Below the pieces are notes generated by a model. That model was not told where the DNA came from. It made no database searches and saw only the letters and a list, made by a program, of their open reading frames with translations. DNA of 9,642 nucleotides from Actinomycetota bacterium (GTDB taxonomy: Bacteria; Actinomycetota; Acidimicrobiia; IMCC26256; BP-133), in contig JAUZEX010000044.1 of the NCBI GenBank assembly GCA_030838815.1, positions 1 to 9,642 on the forward strand. The letters run 5' to 3'. Below are positions 6,191-9,642 of this stretch, piece after piece; positions within the stretch are counted from its first letter, which is position 1, and every line of letters starts with the position of its first letter. The position numbers and the translations under genes are program-made.

Positions 6191-8336
6191 GCCGCCCGGT
6201 GCCGAGTAGCCCGGTGTCGGGCAGCACCGCGTCGAGCAGCACCGCCCCGTAACTGTTGACGACCTTGCCGAGGTCGTCGTGGCGCAGCGTGGCGACGATG
6301 GACCGGGTGCCGTCCGAGACGTCGACCCGACCGACGTAGGCCAGCGAGTCGGCGGCCAGGTCACCGCCGAAGCCCCAGGTGTCGTCGCCGACCGACACTT
6401 CGATCTCGGCTCCGGGAAACGGGGTGCGCCGCTCGTTGGCCACGTGGACGTGGCCGGTGCGGGGATCGACCATCGGCAGCACGCTGCGGCAGGCGGCGGC
6501 GAGGGCGGCGTGGCCGGCCTTGGGCAGCCGTTCGTGGTCCAGGACCGACCACGTCACTCCGGGATGGCCGTCGGCGAAGCAGAACTGGAGGAAGCCGCCT
6601 GTCGGGCGGTATCGGAGCCGGCGGAGATCCTCGGCCTGGAGCTGGATCAGCGCCGCCTGGTAGGCCTGGGTCCCAGCCCGCCAGTCCTCGAAGGTGGCGA
6701 ACTCGTCGGGCGGCACGAAGCGCTCGAAGTGCTGCCGCTGGAGGTTGTGACGGGCGGCGAGCCGCTCCCAGTCGAGGTCGGGCCAACGCTCCGGCTCCAT
6801 GAACGCCGCCGCCTCCGGCACCGCCTGGGCGCCGAACTCCGACACGAACCGGGCCAGCCGGGGCCAGCGGCGCAGGACGCCGGCCATGTCGGCCATCCCG
6901 CCCAGATACCAGCCGAAGTAGAGGTGGCTGTCGGTGCCGTCCCGCAGCGGGCCCGGCGGCACGCCGGAGTGGACGATGACCGGGCGGGTCGGGTCCGATC
7001 GCAGCGCCCGGCTGACGGAGCGGTCGAGGACGTCCTTGTTCCAGCTCGGGAGGAGGATCGAGGCCCGGGTGCGCCACGGCGCCGGCTTCTCCGCCGCGTC
7101 GGCCGGTCCCGGATAGGGCTCGTTGTGGCCGCACCACACGACGACCGAAGGATGGTGGCCGAGGAGGTCGACCAGCGCCCGGGCCTGGGCCGCGGCCGGG
7201 CGGCGGGCCCCCCGGCCGTACGCCCACTGCAGGGGCACGTCCTGCCACAAGAGGAGGCCGGCCTCGTCGGCGGCGGCATAGATCTCGGGCCGGGTGACGT
7301 GACCGTGGATCCGCAGCATGTCGAGGTTGGCGTCGACGGCCCGGGTGACATCGGCGGCCAGCGCCGCCGGTTCCGCCGCACCGAGGGCCATGGCCGCCGG
7401 GCCCTGGTTGGAACCCATCACGAAGAGGCGTTCACCGTTGACATGGAAGCGCCAGCCGTCATTGCGCACTTCCCGGAAGGCGGTACGGAGCAGGCGGCCG
7501 TCGCTGCGTAGCCCGCCCATCTCGACCGCCACCTCGAGGTCGTAGAGCGGCTGCGGCCCGTAGCGCCAGGGCCACCATCGGGCCGGCCGATCCACCTCCA
7601 GCGTCCAGCTCAGGTGGTTCTCGCCGGTGGCCAGCGTCTGGTCCTGTTCGAAGTCCAGCGGCCTTCCGGGGCCGGTGAGCCGGGCCCGGAGGTGGACGGC
7701 GACCGGGCCGGCCGGGGCGTCGACCGTGAGGGAGAGCAGGAGCCGGCCCCGGTCCTCGGTGGCCTCGACGCACAGGCATCGCAGCCCGCTCAGGCGGACG
7801 GGCCCGGTGTCGGAGAGGCGCACGGGACGCCACAGGCCGCCGGGATTCCAGTCCGGATCGAGGCCGTCCCAGTGGGAGAAGACCCCGGTGACCATGCGCT
7901 TGGCGTGGCGGTCCCCCTCCTTGGGGCAGGCCACCTCCACGGCCAGGCAATGTTCTCGGGGGACACCCCCGGACCCCTGGGGCTCGTTCATCCCGGACCG
8001 GGCGACGTCGGTGATCTCGAAGATGTGGGGCGCGAAGTAGCCCTCGGTGGCGCCCAGGTACCCCCCGTCGAGCCAGACGTCGCCGTAGTAGAAGACGCCG
8101 TCGAAGGTGAGGAACCGCCGCCGACCCTCGGGCAGGGGGGTGGCCGGGAAGCGGCGCCGGTAGAGGACGGGCCCGTCGGAGTCGGCGAACGCCGCCGTGC
8201 TGCGCCAATGGCCCGGGACGGTGACCGGGTCCCACCCGGCGTCGTCGAACCCCGGCTCGACGAAGCGCTGGTGGAGGTCGCCCTCGGCCTCGCGGGCGAC
8301 CCACCCGCCGCCGAGCTCGCAACCTCCGTCCGTCAT
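6159..8336 (-). CDS. Glycoside hydrolase family 2 protein, beta-mannosidase-like
   Basis: Retaining beta-glycosidase of 725 residues. Domain order fits GH2: a jelly-roll sugar-binding domain (about 10-180, with GHWRSTAAF, the strand DVWLDGGYLGATEGYF at 86-101 and GVFSHWDGLDPDWNPGGLW), an immunoglobulin-like domain (about 180-290), and a TIM barrel (about 295-620). The acid/base is E406 in WCGHNEPY and the nucleophile is E500 in FVSEFGAQ; LDMLRIHGHV (338-347) and LLLWQDVPL (361-369) are further barrel motifs resembling beta-mannosidases. A short beta-rich tail follows. No signal peptide is visible, so it should act in the cytoplasm on imported oligosaccharides or glycoconjugates. Bacterial beta-mannosidases are commonly over 800 residues, so this is a short version. 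Substrate is inference; other GH2 activities are possible. ATG 8336 is 19 bases from the divergent VOC start. Its last 10 codons plus stop overlap sdhB antisense, and a 15-base imperfect direct repeat (6194-6223) codes part of its tail. No operon partner for sugar uptake is present. Confidence 0.9.
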   Translation of the reverse strand: MTDGGCELGGGWVAREAEGDLHQRFVEPGFDDAGWDPVTVPGHWRSTAAFADSDGPVLYRRRFPATPLPEGRRRFLTFDGVFYYGDVWLDGGYLGATEGYFAPHIFEITDVARSGMNEPQGSGGVPREHCLAVEVACPKEGDRHAKRMVTGVFSHWDGLDPDWNPGGLWRPVRLSDTGPVRLSGLRCLCVEATEDRGRLLLSLTVDAPAGPVAVHLRARLTGPGRPLDFEQDQTLATGENHLSWTLEVDRPARWWPWRYGPQPLYDLEVAVEMGGLRSDGRLLRTAFREVRNDGWRFHVNGERLFVMGSNQGPAAMALGAAEPAALAADVTRAVDANLDMLRIHGHVTRPEIYAAADEAGLLLWQDVPLQWAYGRGARRPAAAQARALVDLLGHHPSVVVWCGHNEPYPGPADAAEKPAPWRTRASILLPSWNKDVLDRSVSRALRSDPTRPVIVHSGVPPGPLRDGTDSHLYFGWYLGGMADMAGVLRRWPRLARFVSEFGAQAVPEAAAFMEPERWPDLDWERLAARHNLQRQHFERFVPPDEFATFEDWRAGTQAYQAALIQLQAEDLRRLRYRPTGGFLQFCFADGHPGVTWSVLDHERLPKAGHAALAAACRSVLPMVDPRTGHVHVANERRTPFPGAEIEVSVGDDTWGFGGDLAADSLAYVGRVDVSDGTRSIVATLRHDDLGKVVNSYGAVLLDAVLPDTGLLGTGRLNAGRPAAGS
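6209..6222. terminator. Weak hairpin 19 bases after the sdhB stop
   Basis: GCCCG-GTGT-CGGGC is a perfect 5-base-pair stem inside the GH2 coding end, downstream of sdhB. There is no T-run, so it could only work as a stem-only terminator. Since sdhB and GH2 converge without a gap, some structure here is expected, but the evidence is slight. Confidence 0.2.
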
Positions 8337-8355
8337 CGCATGAGAAGGTTAGGGC
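8337..8355. promoter_or_regulatory. 19-base gap between divergent GH2 and VOC starts
   Basis: Only 19 bases separate the GH2 ATG (minus strand) from the VOC GTG (plus strand). This is too short to hold two complete promoters plus leaders. Either transcripts are leaderless with overlapping promoters that extend into the opposite gene, or one start lies further inside its gene. A GAAGG at 8344-8348 could serve weakly as a ribosome site for the VOC gene. Confidence 0.3.
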
Positions 8356-8730
8356 GTGGAAGTCCTCCAGAGCCGTGTCCTGTACCGCCCCGTCGACTAC
8401 ACGCGGTCCGTCGCCTTCTACCGCGACGTCATGGGGCTCCACATTTACCGGGAGTGGGCCACCGGCACCGTCTTCTTCCTCGGCGGCGGCCTGCTGGAGC
8501 TGTCCCGCTCGGCGGGCCCGGTGGCGGACGACAAGTTCTCCCTCTGGCTCCATGTCCGCGACGTCGACGCCGAGTTCGCCCGGCTGGCGGCCGAAGGCGT
8601 CGAGGTCGTCGAGCCCCCCGTCACCGAGCCCTGGGGGCTGCGGGAGGCCCGCGTCCGCGACCCCGACGGCCTGATGCTCGTGCTCATCGAGGTCCTCCCC
8701 GACCACCCCATGCGCCGCGGTCGGGACTAG
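8356..8730 (+). CDS. VOC (glyoxalase/bleomycin-resistance fold) family protein
   Basis: Small protein of 124 residues with the paired beta-alpha-beta-beta-beta modules of the vicinal oxygen chelate superfamily. Module 1 (about 4-52): strand SRVLYRPVDY, helix RSVAFYRDVMGL, strands to GGGLLELS. Module 2 (about 60-115): FSLWLHVRDVDAEF, then the EARVRDPDGLMLVLIEV hairpin with the common DPDG turn (102-105). Likely metal-binding positions are partly kept (E48, H66, E112), but the first strand lacks the usual His or Gln, so either a divergent metalloenzyme or a non-catalytic ligand-binding protein is possible. No substrate can be named. The GTG at 8356 is needed to keep the first beta-strand; the next Met is inside the helix. 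It is divergent from GH2 and followed after 49 bases by the AAA+ gene. Confidence 0.85.
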   Translation: MEVLQSRVLYRPVDYTRSVAFYRDVMGLHIYREWATGTVFFLGGGLLELSRSAGPVADDKFSLWLHVRDVDAEFARLAAEGVEVVEPPVTEPWGLREARVRDPDGLMLVLIEVLPDHPMRRGRD

Positions 8731-8779
8731 CGGCGGCCGCTGTTACCCTTCCGCGCCCACCGACGTGACTGGGGGTTGC

Positions 8780-9642
8780 ATGGCCGACCGTCCGCAGACC
8801 ATCGGAGCGCTGCGCCAGAGCGGCTGGGTGTCCCGGCCGGTCAAAGAGGAGGTCCGGGCCAACGCCATGGCCCGCCTCGCCGCGGGCGAGCCGGTTGTCA
8901 CCGGGCTCCTGGGCTACGACGATACGGTTTTGCCGCAGCTGGAGAACGCGCTGCTGGCCGGTCACGACGTGATCCTCCTCGGGGAGCGGGGACAGGCCAA
9001 GACCCGCATCATCCGGTCCCTGGTCGACCTGCTCGACGAGTGGACGCCGATCGTGGCCGGCAGCGAGATCAACGACGATCCCTACGCCCCGATCTCCAAG
9101 CCGGCCCGTGACCTCGTCGCCGAGCACGGCGACGACACCCCGATCGAGTGGTTGCACCGCTCTCGCCGCTTCGGCGAGAAGCTGGCCACGCCCGACACCG
9201 CCATCGCCGACCTCATCGGCGAGGTCGACCCCATCCGGGTGGCCGAGGGCCGTTACCTGGCCGACGAGCTGACCATCCACTACGGGCTCGTCCCCCGAAC
9301 CAACCGGGGGATCTTCGCCATCAACGAGCTGCCCGACCTCGCCGAGCGGATCCAGGTCGGCCTGCTCAACGTGCTGGAGGAGCGCGACGTCCAGATCCGG
9401 GGCTACAAGGTCCGCCTCCCTCTCGACGTGATGCTGGTGGCGTCGGCCAACCCCGAGGACTACACGAACCGGGGCCGGATCATCACCCCGCTCAAGGACC
9501 GCTTCGGCGCCCAGGTCCGCACCCACTACCCGACCGGGCTCGACACCGAGATGGCGGTCGTGGCCCAGGAGGCCCGCCGCCTGGACACCCCCGGCGTCAC
9601 CGTGACGGTCCCGGCCTACATGGCCGAGGTGGTGGCGGCCAT
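8780..9642 (+). CDS. MoxR/Mg-chelatase ChlI-type AAA+ ATPase (partial, 3' end beyond right edge)
   Basis: The first 287 codons of an AAA+ ATPase, open to the window edge. Residues 1-45 form a helical lead (RPVKEEVRANAMARLAAGEPVVTGLLGYDDTV), then the P-loop in VILLGERGQAKTR (Walker A, 68-75), the Walker B region IFAINELPDL (178-187), sensor 1 in VASANPEDY (220-228), and the candidate arginine-finger segment ITPLKDRF (235-242). The insertion between Walker A and B and the LLNVLEERDVQIRG block (195-208) resemble the beta-hairpin inserts of the helix-2-insert clade (MoxR, ChlI/BchI). Walker A has Ala where the third conserved Gly is usual (GxxGxAKT), and Walker B ends Asn-Glu rather than Asp-Glu. 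As I recall, this subgroup shares these forms. Such ATPases typically work with a von Willebrand A protein encoded just downstream, acting in complex assembly or metal insertion; the partner is outside the window. GGGGG at 8771-8775 lies 4 bases before the ATG. TACCCT at 8744-8749 fits a -10 box. Confidence 0.9.
   Translation, partial: MADRPQTIGALRQSGWVSRPVKEEVRANAMARLAAGEPVVTGLLGYDDTVLPQLENALLAGHDVILLGERGQAKTRIIRSLVDLLDEWTPIVAGSEINDDPYAPISKPARDLVAEHGDDTPIEWLHRSRRFGEKLATPDTAIADLIGEVDPIRVAEGRYLADELTIHYGLVPRTNRGIFAINELPDLAERIQVGLLNVLEERDVQIRGYKVRLPLDVMLVASANPEDYTNRGRIITPLKDRFGAQVRTHYPTGLDTEMAVVAQEARRLDTPGVTVTVPAYMAEVVAA

Noticed and set aside
6279..8768. Long plus-strand frames (6279-7511, 7614-8768) opposite GH2
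   Set aside because: Both are antisense shadows; GH2 has the complete domain order and catalytic Glu residues.
1..9642. CRISPR array, tRNA, rRNA, insertion sequence or attachment site
   Set aside because: No spaced repeats, cloverleaf with CCA-proximal features, transposase frame or terminal inverted repeats were seen on reading both strands.

Overview
This is a high-GC bacterial window with compact genes, GTG and TTG starts, stop-to-stop and start-to-stop overlaps and strongly GC-biased third codon positions. The gene content fits an actinobacterium (Actinomycetota): a trimeric cytochrome b558-type succinate dehydrogenase, a divergent TetR/short-chain dehydrogenase pair, a tandem-GNAT protein and a 'GERGQAKT' AAA+ ATPase. 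A deep lineage such as Acidimicrobiia is plausible, but the sequence alone does not settle it. There is no rRNA, tRNA, CRISPR array, transposase or phage gene, and no gene-free stretch longer than 130 bases.

Layout, left to right. (1) 1-1480: a TetR-family regulator cut by the left edge (minus strand), divergent from a stand-alone SDR that closely resembles the (3R)-hydroxyacyl-CoA dehydrogenase domain of peroxisomal MFE-2. The 126-base gap between them holds hairpins followed by T-rich runs on both strands and a perfect palindrome over the regulator's start codon. (2) 1484-2545: a minus-strand protein with two GNAT acetyltransferase domains, ending 3 bases from the SDR stop. (3) 2668-6190: an sdhCAB operon for a type-B succinate:quinone oxidoreductase, made of a five-helix di-heme cytochrome b, a flavoprotein and an iron-sulfur protein. 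Its genes are linked by 4-base ATGA and GTGA overlaps. This is the metabolic core of the window and joins the TCA cycle to the quinone pool. (4) 6159-8336: a minus-strand glycoside hydrolase family 2 protein, beta-mannosidase-like, whose 3' end overlaps the sdhB 3' end by 32 bases. (5) 8356-8730: a small VOC/glyoxalase-fold protein starting only 19 bases from the GH2 start. (6) 8780 to the right edge: the first 287 codons of a MoxR/Mg-chelatase-type AAA+ ATPase with altered Walker A and Walker B motifs.

No new multi-gene defence or mobile system is apparent; this is mostly ordinary chromosomal metabolism. The points most worth a second look are the terminator-like and mutually exclusive hairpins between the two divergent genes at 452-577, the non-canonical Walker motifs of the truncated AAA+ ATPase (whose partner would lie just outside the window), the sdhB/GH2 antisense overlap, and the 19-base divergent start region between GH2 and the VOC gene.
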